Shown piece after piece: positions 1 to 7,891 of a stretch of 32,217 nucleotides of DNA. Position numbers and translations under genes: made by a program. The DNA comes from Pseudomonas sp. GM78. Its GTDB lineage: Bacteria > Pseudomonadota > Gammaproteobacteria > Pseudomonadales > Pseudomonadaceae. The DNA lies in the NCBI RefSeq assembly GCF_000282475.1, contig NZ_AKJF01000027.1, positions 1 to 32,217 on the forward strand, in the 5' to 3' direction. Each line of letters begins with the position of its first letter. Position 1 is the stretch's first letter. The notes under the pieces were generated by a model, which was not told the DNA's origin, did not search any database, and saw only the letters and a program-made list of their open reading frames with translations.

Positions 1-21
1 CTGGGTGTCTTTAAGCTGCAT
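1..21 (-). CDS. gabD: Aldehyde dehydrogenase, N-terminus only (GabD-like)
   Basis: Only the first seven codons are inside the window (MQLKDTQ), reading off the left edge. A GGAA ribosome-binding site lies about 6 bases upstream of the ATG at 21. From memory, these residues match the usual start of Pseudomonas GabD, NADP-dependent succinate-semialdehyde dehydrogenase. The gene follows the acetolactate-synthase-like gene by 40 bases on the same strand, so the two are probably co-transcribed. Seven residues cannot prove identity; another member of the aldehyde dehydrogenase family is possible. Confidence 0.45.
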
Positions 22-61
22 GACGTTTCCTTTTCTGAATGAGGGGTTGGCGAGCGCTGGC

Positions 62-1705
62 TTAAACCAAAGCGCTACGTCTTTTCAGCTCATGGTTCAG
101 AATGAAATCGTTCTCGGAATAATCCACCGGGCAATCGATAACGTGCACACCTGGCTCACTGATGCAGCGCTGCAGTAGCGGCAAGAAGCCTTCGGCGCTT
201 TCCACCCGATGGCCCTTGGCACCATAGCTTCGCGCATACATGACGAAATCCGGGTTGCCGTAGTCCAGCCCAAAATCAGTGAACCCCATGTTGGACTGCT
301 TCCAACGGATCATGCCGTAGCCATCATCGCGTAGGATGATGACCGTCAGGTTCATCTTCAAACGTACGGCGGTTTCCAGCTCCTGGCTATTCATCATGAA
401 GCCTCCGTCACCGCACACAGCTACCACAGGACGATCCGGATAGACCAAATGTGAAGCCATCGCCGAAGGCAGGCCCGCACCCATCGTTGCCAAGGCATTG
501 TCTAACAGTACGGTGTTGGGTTTATGTGCCTTGTAGTTGCGCGCGAACCAGATTTTGTAGATGCCGTTATCCAGAGCCACGATGCCTTCGGAGGGCATGG
601 CACGACGCACGTCGGCGACAAAGCGCTGCGGGTAGATCGGGAAACGGTTGTCGTCCGCCCCCTCGATCACTTGGGCCTCGTTGGATTCACGGATCGTCAT
701 AAGGCGGGTGAAGTCCCAGTGTGAAGTGTCATTCAAGGACTCGCCGATCTGCCAAACAGCATTGGCGATATCGCCGATCACTTCGACCTGTGGGAAGTAC
801 ACCGGATCGACCTCGGCGGAGCGGAAGTTGATGTGGATGACTTCGGTGCCGCCACGGACCATGAAAAATGGCGGTTTCTCAATCACGTCGTGGCCAATGT
901 TTACGATCAGATCAGCTGCCTCGACGGCACGGTGCACGAAGTCGCCGGAAGACAGTGCGGCATTGCCAAGGAAGCGTGGATGACGCTCATCTACCACGCC
1001 TTTGCCCATCTGAGTGGTGACAAAAGGGATGCCGGTCTTGTCGATCAGTTGCTTGAGTACCTTGGCAGTCATCTTGCGATTGGCGCCGGCACCAATCACG
1101 AGAATTGGGCTACGGGCTGTCTGCAATTTCTCGACAGCGGCCTCGATGACCTTGTGTTCGGCCAGTGGGCGACGATGCAGGCTCGGAGGAATTGGCCGGC
1201 TTTCGGTCTGCTCCGCGGCGATGTCCTCGGGAAGTTCAAGATGAACCGCTCCGGGCTTTTCTTCCTCAGCAAGGCGGAAAGCTTCACGCACACGCGAGGG
1301 AATGTTGTCAGCGGACGCCAACTGGTGGGTGTACTTGGTCAGCGGTTGCATCATCCCAACAACATCAAGAATCTGGAAACGGCCCTGCTTGGACTTTTTG
1401 ATTGGCTTCTGCCCGGTAATCATGAGCATTGGCATTCCACCCAAGTAGGCATAGGCGCCAGCAGTGACCAGGTTCGTAGCGCCAGGGCCAAGGGTCGATA
1501 AGCTGACTCCCGTTTTTCCGGTTAACCGGCCATAGGTTGCCGCCATGAAACCAGCCGATTGCTCATGTCGAGTGAGAACGAGCCGGATGTTGGAGCGCCT
1601 GAGTGATTCAAGTAAATCCAGGTTCTCTTCACCAGGAATCCCGAACACGAACTCTACGCCCTCATTCTCGAGGCACTGCACTACGACGTCTGAAGCCTTG
1701 AGCAT
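62..1705 (-). CDS. Acetolactate synthase-like ThDP-dependent enzyme
   Basis: A 547-residue thiamine-diphosphate enzyme of the acetolactate synthase/pyruvate oxidase family. The start at 1705 is chosen because AGAGGAGAG lies 4 bases before it; an upstream ATG at 1747 has nothing comparable. The N-terminal ThDP domain carries the activating glutamate E48 (RHEQSAG) and LGPGATNL. A central domain follows, then the C-terminal pyrophosphate domain with the metal-binding GDGG at residues 432-435. The family condenses two pyruvates to acetolactate, or handles related 2-oxo acids. There is no small regulatory subunit beside it, as in catabolic AlsS-type enzymes. The downstream gene starts like gabD, so a decarboxylase plus dehydrogenase unit acting on another 2-oxo acid is an alternative. 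Substrate not determined. Confidence 0.8.
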   Translation of the reverse strand: MLKASDVVVQCLENEGVEFVFGIPGEENLDLLESLRRSNIRLVLTRHEQSAGFMAATYGRLTGKTGVSLSTLGPGATNLVTAGAYAYLGGMPMLMITGQKPIKKSKQGRFQILDVVGMMQPLTKYTHQLASADNIPSRVREAFRLAEEEKPGAVHLELPEDIAAEQTESRPIPPSLHRRPLAEHKVIEAAVEKLQTARSPILVIGAGANRKMTAKVLKQLIDKTGIPFVTTQMGKGVVDERHPRFLGNAALSSGDFVHRAVEAADLIVNIGHDVIEKPPFFMVRGGTEVIHINFRSAEVDPVYFPQVEVIGDIANAVWQIGESLNDTSHWDFTRLMTIRESNEAQVIEGADDNRFPIYPQRFVADVRRAMPSEGIVALDNGIYKIWFARNYKAHKPNTVLLDNALATMGAGLPSAMASHLVYPDRPVVAVCGDGGFMMNSQELETAVRLKMNLTVIILRDDGYGMIRWKQSNMGFTDFGLDYGNPDFVMYARSYGAKGHRVESAEGFLPLLQRCISEPGVHVIDCPVDYSENDFILNHELKRRSALV

Positions 1706-1790
1706 TTCACTCTCCTCTAAAATCATGTATCCGCGCTTGAGGTGCAACCTTGGACAATTCGCTTACGATGGATATTCAGAAACCAAAACA

Positions 1791-1836
1791 CTGCACTTGC
1801 CAGCAAAGCGACGTGGGCTTCGACCGGCAGGTGCAG
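1791..1836 (-). terminator. Probable terminator of the dhb operon
   Basis: Between the aldolase stop (1879) and the next gene (start 1705) lies an imperfect inverted repeat: 11-base arms at 1791-1801 and 1826-1836 with one mismatch, and a shorter AAGC/GCTT pair nested inside. On the minus strand the hairpin is followed by a T-rich stretch (TGTTTTGGTTT). The large loop makes it less than classical. Confidence 0.5.
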
Positions 1837-1878
1837 TAAAACTGGAATTCCTTAGTGTTATGCGGACGCGTGGATAAC

Positions 1879-2898
1879 TCAACGTCGTGTCAGGTCCAGT
1901 GCCACATCGACGATCATGTCCTCCTGCCCACCGACCATTTTTCGCCGCCCCAATTCGACCAGGATGTCGACGGTACGCAACCCGTAGCGCTGGGCCGCCG
2001 CTTCGGCATGACGCAGGAAGCTGGAATAAACGCCTGCATAACCCAGCGCCAGCGTCTCGCGATCTACCCGCACCGGACGGTCCTGCAGCGGACGGATGAT
2101 GTCATCGGCGGCATCCATCAAGGTGTAGAGGTCGGTGCCATGATTCCAGCCCAGTCGCTCGGCGGCAGCGATGAACACCTCCAATGGCGCGTTGCCCGCC
2201 CCCGCCCCCATGCCAGCCAGGCTGGCGTCAATGCGGTCACAGCCCTCTTCCACCGCGACGATGGAGTTGGCCACGCCCAGGCTTAAGTTGTGGTGCGCGT
2301 GCATGCCGGTTTCGGTTTCCGGCTTGAGCACCGCCTTGAACGCCCGGAAACGCTCGCGGATGTCCTGCATGTTCATCGCCCCACCGGAGTCGGCCATGTA
2401 CACGCAGGTCGCGCCGTAGCTCTCCATCAACTTGGCTTGGGCAGCCAACTGCTCGGCCGGAATCATGTGGCTCATCATCAAGAAACCGACGGTGTCCATG
2501 CCCAGCTCGCGGGCATATTCGATGTGCTGTTTCGACACATCGGCCTCGGTGCAATGAGTGGCGATGCGCACCACCCGGGCACCGGCGTTGTAGGCTGCTT
2601 TCAAGTCATGCACGGTGCCGATGCCGGGCAACAACAAGGTAGTGATCTTGGCGTGGCTGATCACATCGGCGGCGGCTTCGATCCATTCCAGGTCGGTGTG
2701 GGCGGCGAAGCCGTAGTTGAAGCTCGACCCTTGCAGGCCATCACCGTGCGCCACTTCGATCGAATCGACCTTGGCTTTGTCCAAGGCGCGGGCGATGTCC
2801 TGCACGTTTTGAAGCGAATACTGGTGACGAATCGCGTGGCTGCCGTCGCGCAGGGTTACGTCGGAGATGTAAATTTTTTTGCCGGGATTGAAAGTCAT
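1879..2898 (-). CDS. dmpG: 4-hydroxy-2-oxovalerate aldolase
   Basis: Class II pyruvate aldolase of the DmpG/MhpE/BphI family, 339 residues, close to the usual length. It splits 4-hydroxy-2-oxovalerate into pyruvate and acetaldehyde, the last carbon-carbon cleavage of the meta pathway. Expected active-site residues are present at the DmpG positions: R17, D18 and H21 (TLRDGSH), and metal ligands H200 and H202 (HAHHN). The acylating acetaldehyde dehydrogenase stop lies 10 bases upstream. In known systems these two form a complex that channels acetaldehyde. This is the last gene of the operon, followed by a probable hairpin terminator. In the dhb nomenclature of Pseudomonas reinekei it would be one of dhbC-H; the DmpG name is used because the assignment by family is firmer. 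Confidence 0.96.
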   Translation of the reverse strand: MTFNPGKKIYISDVTLRDGSHAIRHQYSLQNVQDIARALDKAKVDSIEVAHGDGLQGSSFNYGFAAHTDLEWIEAAADVISHAKITTLLLPGIGTVHDLKAAYNAGARVVRIATHCTEADVSKQHIEYARELGMDTVGFLMMSHMIPAEQLAAQAKLMESYGATCVYMADSGGAMNMQDIRERFRAFKAVLKPETETGMHAHHNLSLGVANSIVAVEEGCDRIDASLAGMGAGAGNAPLEVFIAAAERLGWNHGTDLYTLMDAADDIIRPLQDRPVRVDRETLALGYAGVYSSFLRHAEAAAQRYGLRTVDILVELGRRKMVGGQEDMIVDVALDLTRR

Positions 2899-2908
2899 GA
2901 CGGTCTCC

Positions 2909-3847
2909 TCAGGCGTTGAGCATTGACTGCGCCATACGCTCGGCGGTGGCCAAGGCAGCGGAAGTCATGATGTCGAGGTTGCCTGCATAGGCTGGCAGGT
3001 AGTGGGCGGCGCCTTCGACTTCAAGGAACACTGAGGTCTTGAGGCCGGAGAACTTGCCAAGACCCGGTATGTTCAGTGGTGCGTCTTCGGGGATGACGTC
3101 GAACTGGACTTTTTGCTTGAGGCGATAGCCCGGCACATAGGCCTGTACGGCGGCCGCCATCTCTTCGATGGAGGCCTCGACCAGAGTCTGATCAGCGGCT
3201 TCGGACAGCACAAACACCGTGTCACGCATCATCAGCGGCGGTTCGGCCGGGTTCATCACGATGATCGCCTTGCCCTTGGCTGCGCCGCCGATCGCTTCGA
3301 TAGCCTTGGAGGTGGTTTCGGTGAATTCGTCGATGTTGGCACGAGTGCCGGGACCCGCGGACTTGCTGGCGATCGAGGCGACGATTTCGGCGTAGTGCAC
3401 CTTGGCCACGCGTGATACCGCTGCAACCATGGGGATGGTCGCCTGTCCACCGCAAGTGACCATGTTGACGTTGAGTTGGCCGAGATTCTGTTCCAGATTG
3501 ACCACCGGCACGCAATACGGGCCGATGGCTGCAGGTGTCAGGTCGATCAGACGGATACCGGGTTTGATCGAACGCAGGAAGGCGTCGTTCTTCACGTGGG
3601 CGCCGGCCGAGGTGGCATCGAAGACGAAATCGATGTCCTTGAATTCGTCCATGCGGGTCAGGCCTTCAACACCTTCATGGGTCACCGCCACGCCCAAGCG
3701 TTGGGCGCGGGCCAAACCATCAGAAGTCGGGTCGATGCCGACCATAGCGGCCATTTTCAGGTGCTTGCCGTGACGCAAAATCTTGATCATCAGGTCAGTG
3801 CCGATGTTGCCCGAGCCGATGATGGCGACGCTTATTGGATTGCTCAT
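2909..3847 (-). CDS. dmpF: Acetaldehyde dehydrogenase (acylating)
   Basis: Acylating acetaldehyde dehydrogenase of the DmpF/MhpF/BphJ family, 312 residues. It oxidises acetaldehyde with NAD+ and CoA to acetyl-CoA. An N-terminal Rossmann motif is visible (IIGSGNIG, residues 9-16), and the catalytic cysteine C132 sits in VTCGGQA at the family position. Start 3847 is preferred over an upstream in-frame start at 3871 because it matches the family N-terminus ([11 protein letters not shown]) and AGGA lies upstream. It lies between the tautomerase and its partner aldolase in a tightly packed operon, so acetaldehyde made by the aldolase is probably passed on directly. Confidence 0.96.
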   Translation of the reverse strand: MSNPISVAIIGSGNIGTDLMIKILRHGKHLKMAAMVGIDPTSDGLARAQRLGVAVTHEGVEGLTRMDEFKDIDFVFDATSAGAHVKNDAFLRSIKPGIRLIDLTPAAIGPYCVPVVNLEQNLGQLNVNMVTCGGQATIPMVAAVSRVAKVHYAEIVASIASKSAGPGTRANIDEFTETTSKAIEAIGGAAKGKAIIVMNPAEPPLMMRDTVFVLSEAADQTLVEASIEEMAAAVQAYVPGYRLKQKVQFDVIPEDAPLNIPGLGKFSGLKTSVFLEVEGAAHYLPAYAGNLDIMTSAALATAERMAQSMLNA

Positions 3848-3882
3848 TGTTATTCTGTCCTGTCGTTGCACACAGTCTGGGA

Positions 3883-4083
3883 TCAGGCGTTACCACGCCG
3901 GCGTTCGGCAAGGGTCTTGCCACCCGCAGCCCACTGCGTTTCGGGAATCTCTTGAAGCAGCACACGGACGCTATCTACGGGCACATCGAGGCTTTGCGCG
4001 ATGGCCTGGGTGACATTGACCAACAGCGCATGCTTCTTCTCTTCACTGCGTCCTTCGGCGAGGTGGATCATGGCGATAGGCAT
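3883..4083 (-). CDS. dmpI: 4-oxalocrotonate tautomerase
   Basis: Small tautomerase of 66 residues including the start methionine, the XylH/DmpI family. It converts 2-hydroxymuconate to 2-oxohex-3-enedioate, the substrate of the decarboxylase encoded just upstream. Counting from the proline exposed after methionine removal, the catalytic residues are Pro1, Arg11 (EGRS) and Arg39 (SVRV). Position 50, usually Phe in the Pseudomonas putida mt-2 enzyme, is Trp here (ETQWAAGG). Start 4083 is fixed by the need for an N-terminal Met-Pro. A GGAG site precedes it, in the 16-base gap after the decarboxylase stop. Confidence 0.95.
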   Translation of the reverse strand: MPIAMIHLAEGRSEEKKHALLVNVTQAIAQSLDVPVDSVRVLLQEIPETQWAAGGKTLAERRRGNA

Positions 4084-4099
4084 GGTCGATAGCTCCGGA

Positions 4100-4903
4100 T
4101 CAACGCTGGCTGGACGAAGTGAAGCGCATGGAGACGCTGCCCAAATGCTGGTAGCGGACGGTGATGTTGTCCCCGGCAGCAACGGCAATGGCCTCGGTGA
4201 TGCCGCCGGTCATGATGAAGCAGCCCGCCGGCAGTTCACGCCCCTTGGCACCGAGCATGTTGGCCAGCATGGCGACGCTCTGCGCCGGGTGCCCGAGCAC
4301 CGCGGCGCCGGCACCGGTGGCGACTACTTCGCCGTTCTTTTCCAGCACCACACCCAGGCATTTAAGGTCAATGCCCTGCACGCCACTCATTTGTCCGCCG
4401 GTGACGAAGCGTGCCGAAGAGGTGTTGTCGGCAATGACGCTCTTGAGATCGAAGCGGAAATTCTCGTAGCGCGAGTCGATCACTTCAACTGCCGGCAAAA
4501 TAAAATCTGTAGCCGCCAATACGTCGCCAACATGCACGCCCGGTCCCTTGAGCGGATGCTTGAGGACAAAGGCGATCTCGGCCTCGACCTTGGGATGGAT
4601 CAACCCGTCAACATCGATAGCCGCGCCGTCCAGGCAAGAGCCGTAGTCCGTTAGGAAGCCGTGGATCGGATCAGTGACCCCCATTTGCTTCATTTTTGCG
4701 AAAGACGTCAGGCCCATTTTCAGGCCGGCGATACGTACACCGCGTGACTCTTTGCGTTGGCGAATGGTGTCCTGAATGGCGTAGGCGTCTTCCCAGTCCA
4801 TGTCCGGGTGGGCGTCGGTAATCTTGGCCACCGCCTCGCGGTTGAGCTCGGCGTTTTCCAGGTGTTCGGCCAGTTGGGCGATAGTGCTTGCAGAGAGATT
4901 CAT
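4100..4903 (-). CDS. dmpH: 4-oxalocrotonate decarboxylase
   Basis: 267-residue enzyme of the XylI/DmpH/NahK family. It removes CO2 from 2-oxohex-3-enedioate to give 2-hydroxypenta-2,4-dienoate. It belongs to the same fold family as the hydratase next to it; both share long blocks such as GAGAA(V/A)LGHPA and LEKNGEVVATG, and in characterised systems the two form a complex that protects the unstable dienol. ATG at 4903 is preceded by GAAGGAA about 8 bases away; a TTG at 4918 is possible but would overlap the hydratase stop. The assignment as decarboxylase rather than hydratase rests on the N-terminal sequence type, gene order and the presence of a separate clear hydratase. Confidence 0.9.
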   Translation of the reverse strand: MNLSASTIAQLAEHLENAELNREAVAKITDAHPDMDWEDAYAIQDTIRQRKESRGVRIAGLKMGLTSFAKMKQMGVTDPIHGFLTDYGSCLDGAAIDVDGLIHPKVEAEIAFVLKHPLKGPGVHVGDVLAATDFILPAVEVIDSRYENFRFDLKSVIADNTSSARFVTGGQMSGVQGIDLKCLGVVLEKNGEVVATGAGAAVLGHPAQSVAMLANMLGAKGRELPAGCFIMTGGITEAIAVAAGDNITVRYQHLGSVSMRFTSSSQR

Positions 4904-4914
4904 AAAGGATTCCT

Positions 4915-5697
4915 TCAAACGAAACGAACAGAAGCCGAGCCGATACCGCCCAGGCTGATGCGCAATTGATCACCGGCCTTGACCGGTACCATGGCCGCCA
5001 GTGAACCAGAGAGAATGACTTCGCCCTTATTCAGGCCAATGCCAAGTTCACCGAGTTTGTTAGCCAGCCAGGCCACGGCATTCGCCGGATGGCCGAGGGC
5101 CGCAGCACCGGCGCCGGTGGCAACCACTTCACCGTTCTTTTCCAGGGTCATGCCGACACAGGCCAGGTCAACGTCACGCGGGGACACGCCCTGCCCGCCC
5201 AGGACGAAAGCCCCGGCGGAGGCGTTGTCGGCGACGGTGTCCTGGATGCGGATCTTCCAGTCACGGATGCGCGAATCGACGATCTCGAAGCACGGCATCA
5301 CATAGTCAGTAGCCCGTAAAACATCAGCCACGGTGATACCGGGGCCATGCAGGTCTTCCTTAAGCACGAACGCGATTTCGCCTTCGGCTTTGGGTGCGAT
5401 CAAACCGTCGATGGCGATGGCGGCGCCGTCGGCATAGGGCATGTCCGAGAGCAGATGACCGAAGTCCGGTTGATCGACGCCGAGCATGTCCATCACTACT
5501 TTGCTGGTGACGCCGATCTTTTTTCCGATGACCCGCTGGCCGTCGTCAAGGCGTCGCTGGATCATCGCCAGCTGTACCTCGTAGGCCTGCTCCAGGGTCA
5601 TGTCCGGGTAGGTGTCGGTCAGTGGCGCCAGAGCCTGGCCGTTGCTGAGGGCCTGGTGCAGTTGCTGACCGAGTACGTGGATCTCTTGTTTATTCAT
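4915..5697 (-). CDS. dmpE: 2-hydroxypenta-2,4-dienoate hydratase (2-oxopent-4-enoate hydratase)
   Basis: 260-residue hydratase of the XylJ/DmpE/MhpD family. It adds water to 2-hydroxypenta-2,4-dienoate to give 4-hydroxy-2-oxovalerate, the aldolase substrate. Metal-binding acidic residues typical of the family are visible in the AEGEIAFVLKEDL segment. The frame is open much further upstream to 6384, but that part lies antisense-like over the dehydrogenase gene and is not coding. ATG 5697 has AAGGAG about 6 bases upstream and gives the family length. Its stop lies 11 bases before the decarboxylase start. Confidence 0.93.
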   Translation of the reverse strand: MNKQEIHVLGQQLHQALSNGQALAPLTDTYPDMTLEQAYEVQLAMIQRRLDDGQRVIGKKIGVTSKVVMDMLGVDQPDFGHLLSDMPYADGAAIAIDGLIAPKAEGEIAFVLKEDLHGPGITVADVLRATDYVMPCFEIVDSRIRDWKIRIQDTVADNASAGAFVLGGQGVSPRDVDLACVGMTLEKNGEVVATGAGAAALGHPANAVAWLANKLGELGIGLNKGEVILSGSLAAMVPVKAGDQLRISLGGIGSASVRFV

Positions 5698-5707
5698 GAA
5701 TGGCTCC

Positions 5708-7168
5708 TTACAGCCGCACGCAGACGTTGCGCAGTTCGGTGTAGAACTCAAGCGAATGCACGCCCCCCTCACGGCCGATACCCGACTGCTTGGCACCGCC
5801 GAAAGCGGTACGCAGGTCGCGCAGAAACCACGAGTTGATCCAGCAAACACCCACGTCCAGTGCACTGCCCAGACGATGAGCGACCTGCAGGTTGCTAGTC
5901 CACACGCTGGCAGCCAGGCCATAGGGTGTGTCGTTAGCCAGGCGGACGACTTCTTCTTCGGTATCAAAGGGGGCGATGTGGCAAACCGGACCGAAAATTT
6001 CCTCGCGTACCACGGCCGAGGTTTCGGCAAGGCCGGTCCAGATCGTCGGCTCGAACCAGGCGCCTTCGGCCAGGTGCTCCGGTACCTGCGCAATGCCACC
6101 GCCGTGGACCACGGTTGCACCATCGGCGACAGCCTGACGGCAGTAAGAGAGAATTTTTTCGCGGTGACCGAGCGAGATGACCGGCCCCATGGTGCTGTCG
6201 TGCTGGTTCGGATCACCCACTTTGATGCCTTCGGCGTGGGCCTTGAACGCAGCGACAAAACGCTCGAACAGCGGACGTTGCACGTAGATGCGCTCGGTCC
6301 CCAGGCAGACCTGGCCACTGTTCTCGAACACGGCGCGCCCCAATCCTTTGACGGCTTTTTCCAGGTCCGCATCGGCGAAAACAATACCGGCGTTCTTGCC
6401 GCCCAGTTCCAGCGATACCGGGCGGATACCCTTGGCTGCGGCCTTCATGATGATCTCGCCCGTGCCGGTTTCACCGGTGAAGGTGACACCATTGACCTCA
6501 GGGTGAGCGGTGAGGAAGGCACCGGCCGAGTCCCCGCCGAAACCATGCACCACGTTGTACACACCCGGTGGCACGCCGGCTTCATTCATGACTTCGGCGA
6601 GCAGAGTGGCGGTGGCCGGAGTCTCTTCGGAGGGTTTGACCACGACAGTATTGCCACAGGCCAGGGCCGGCCCAACCTTCCAGGTCATCAGCAACAGCGG
6701 CAGATTCCAGGGACAAACAACAGCGATGACGCCACGTGGTGCTCGCACGCTGTAGTTCACCGCCTTGCCACCGTCAGGGGTGTCCATCACGAAGCTTTCA
6801 GTCGGCACATTCTTGATCAGGTCGGCGAACACCTTGAAGTTGGCCGCCCCACGGGGAATGTCCAAGTGCCCGGCGAGTGCGCGGGGTTTGCCGGTGTCGG
6901 CCACTTCCGCAGCCACAAACTCTTCATGGCGACGTTCGATGCCCTCCGCCACTTTGTGCAACAAGGCCGTTCGCTGGGCGACAGTCATGCTGCCCCAAGG
7001 GCCTTTCAATGCTGCTTGCGCAGCTCGCACGGCGGCGTCGACCTCAGCCTTGCCGGCCTCGTGCACCAAGCCGATCAGGCTGTTATCGGCTGGGTTGCGG
7101 TTTTCGAAGGTACGGGTGCTACTCACCCATTCACCATTGATGAAATGGCGGAATTCTTTAGCAGGCAT
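5708..7168 (-). CDS. dmpC: 2-hydroxymuconate-6-semialdehyde dehydrogenase
   Basis: 486-residue NAD-dependent aldehyde dehydrogenase, the length of XylG/DmpC. It oxidises 2-hydroxymuconate semialdehyde to 2-hydroxymuconate, the tautomerase substrate. Visible features are the active-site segment VSLELGG with E254, the nucleophile C288 in SGQVCLG, and the C-terminal GGAKQSGIGREGG loop. Close relatives act on 2-aminomuconate semialdehyde, but the hydratase, decarboxylase and tautomerase partners favour the hydroxy substrate. It begins 18 bases after the DhbB-like stop, with AAGGAAC upstream of the ATG. Confidence 0.92.
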   Translation of the reverse strand: MPAKEFRHFINGEWVSSTRTFENRNPADNSLIGLVHEAGKAEVDAAVRAAQAALKGPWGSMTVAQRTALLHKVAEGIERRHEEFVAAEVADTGKPRALAGHLDIPRGAANFKVFADLIKNVPTESFVMDTPDGGKAVNYSVRAPRGVIAVVCPWNLPLLLMTWKVGPALACGNTVVVKPSEETPATATLLAEVMNEAGVPPGVYNVVHGFGGDSAGAFLTAHPEVNGVTFTGETGTGEIIMKAAAKGIRPVSLELGGKNAGIVFADADLEKAVKGLGRAVFENSGQVCLGTERIYVQRPLFERFVAAFKAHAEGIKVGDPNQHDSTMGPVISLGHREKILSYCRQAVADGATVVHGGGIAQVPEHLAEGAWFEPTIWTGLAETSAVVREEIFGPVCHIAPFDTEEEVVRLANDTPYGLAASVWTSNLQVAHRLGSALDVGVCWINSWFLRDLRTAFGGAKQSGIGREGGVHSLEFYTELRNVCVRL

Positions 7169-7186
7169 AAGGTGTTCCTTCTTTTT

Positions 7187-7891
7187 CTAGTTGGCTGGAG
7201 CGCTGGCTTCGGGATCACCCGCCGTCAGGTATTCCCACATACGTTCGTAAATTCGGCCGCTGGTGACAGCCCGTCGCGCGCAGGCCTGTGGGTCGAGTAC
7301 CGGCCCTTGGGTGGCAAGACCTGCGCTGTGCAGTTGCAACTCAATCCGCGCGGCGTCTTCCAGATACCAGGTCAGCGTCAACGCTTCGATCAGTGACGCG
7401 CCAACGACGATGGCGCCGTTGCCACGCATGACCAGCGCATTCCCCTGCCCTAATTGATTGGCCAAGGCGCTGGCTTGCTCGTCGCTGCGCAGCAGTTGCG
7501 GGTCGTCCCACAGCGGGATTGGCTGCTGAAAGTAGCTGCCCATGCCATGGCGCGGTTGAGGTGTGAGCCTTGCGCATGACAGGGTCATGACCTGGGCAGG
7601 CATGCTTCGGATCACGGCGTGGACGTCTGGGCGCCGACGATATATTTGCTGGTGGATACGAACCTCACCCAGCACGCCGTCGGGCAACTCACCTTTGACC
7701 GGTACCACGATTCCTGGCTCGCCCGGCTGGATCAAACCCATCGGTTGCGGGGCGCAGACCAGAAAGTGCTCCTCATCCAGACGCAGGCTGCAGTGCCCGT
7801 AGGCATGCACCAGACCCGCACGGGCCAAAGCGCGCGCAGCCACGCGCACCTGCGACTGCTCCTCGCGGCCGGGTAATGGCAAGCGACTCAC
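7187..7891 (-). CDS. dhbB: Ring-fission product decarboxylase, DhbB/CmtD type (class II aldolase fold)
   Basis: Class II aldolase/adducin-fold protein. Together with the dioxygenase it matches DhbB of the 2,3-dihydroxybenzoate pathway, related to CmtD, which decarboxylates the carboxylated ring-fission product to 2-hydroxymuconate semialdehyde. I prefer the GTG start at 7891: its GTGA overlaps the dioxygenase TGA, and GGAG lies about 8 bases upstream. ATG at 7927 would add 12 residues. The fold is visible in GHCSLRL and the RGNGAIVVG segment. The usual zinc ligands are missing: the H-x-H motif reads R95-S96-M97 and the third histidine is N158 (GTG numbering). The upstream Glu-xxx-His pair (E76, H80) is kept. 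Either this subfamily works without that metal site or it binds metal differently. Confidence 0.8.
   Translation of the reverse strand: MSRLPLPGREEQSQVRVAARALARAGLVHAYGHCSLRLDEEHFLVCAPQPMGLIQPGEPGIVVPVKGELPDGVLGEVRIHQQIYRRRPDVHAVIRSMPAQVMTLSCARLTPQPRHGMGSYFQQPIPLWDDPQLLRSDEQASALANQLGQGNALVMRGNGAIVVGASLIEALTLTWYLEDAARIELQLHSAGLATQGPVLDPQACARRAVTSGRIYERMWEYLTAGDPEASAPAN

Noticed and set aside
1855-2919. Plus-strand open frames opposite the aldolase
   Set aside because: No recognisable domain; the minus-strand aldolase has all catalytic residues at the expected numbers.
5698-6384. Upstream extension of the hydratase frame
   Set aside because: It overlaps the dehydrogenase gene in another frame, lacks similarity to hydratases, and a good start with AAGGAG exists at 5697.
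5696-7396. Long open frame of over 500 codons on the plus strand opposite the semialdehyde dehydrogenase
   Set aside because: It is antisense to a clear dehydrogenase with intact active site, has no family features and no ribosome-binding site; it results from GC-rich codon bias.
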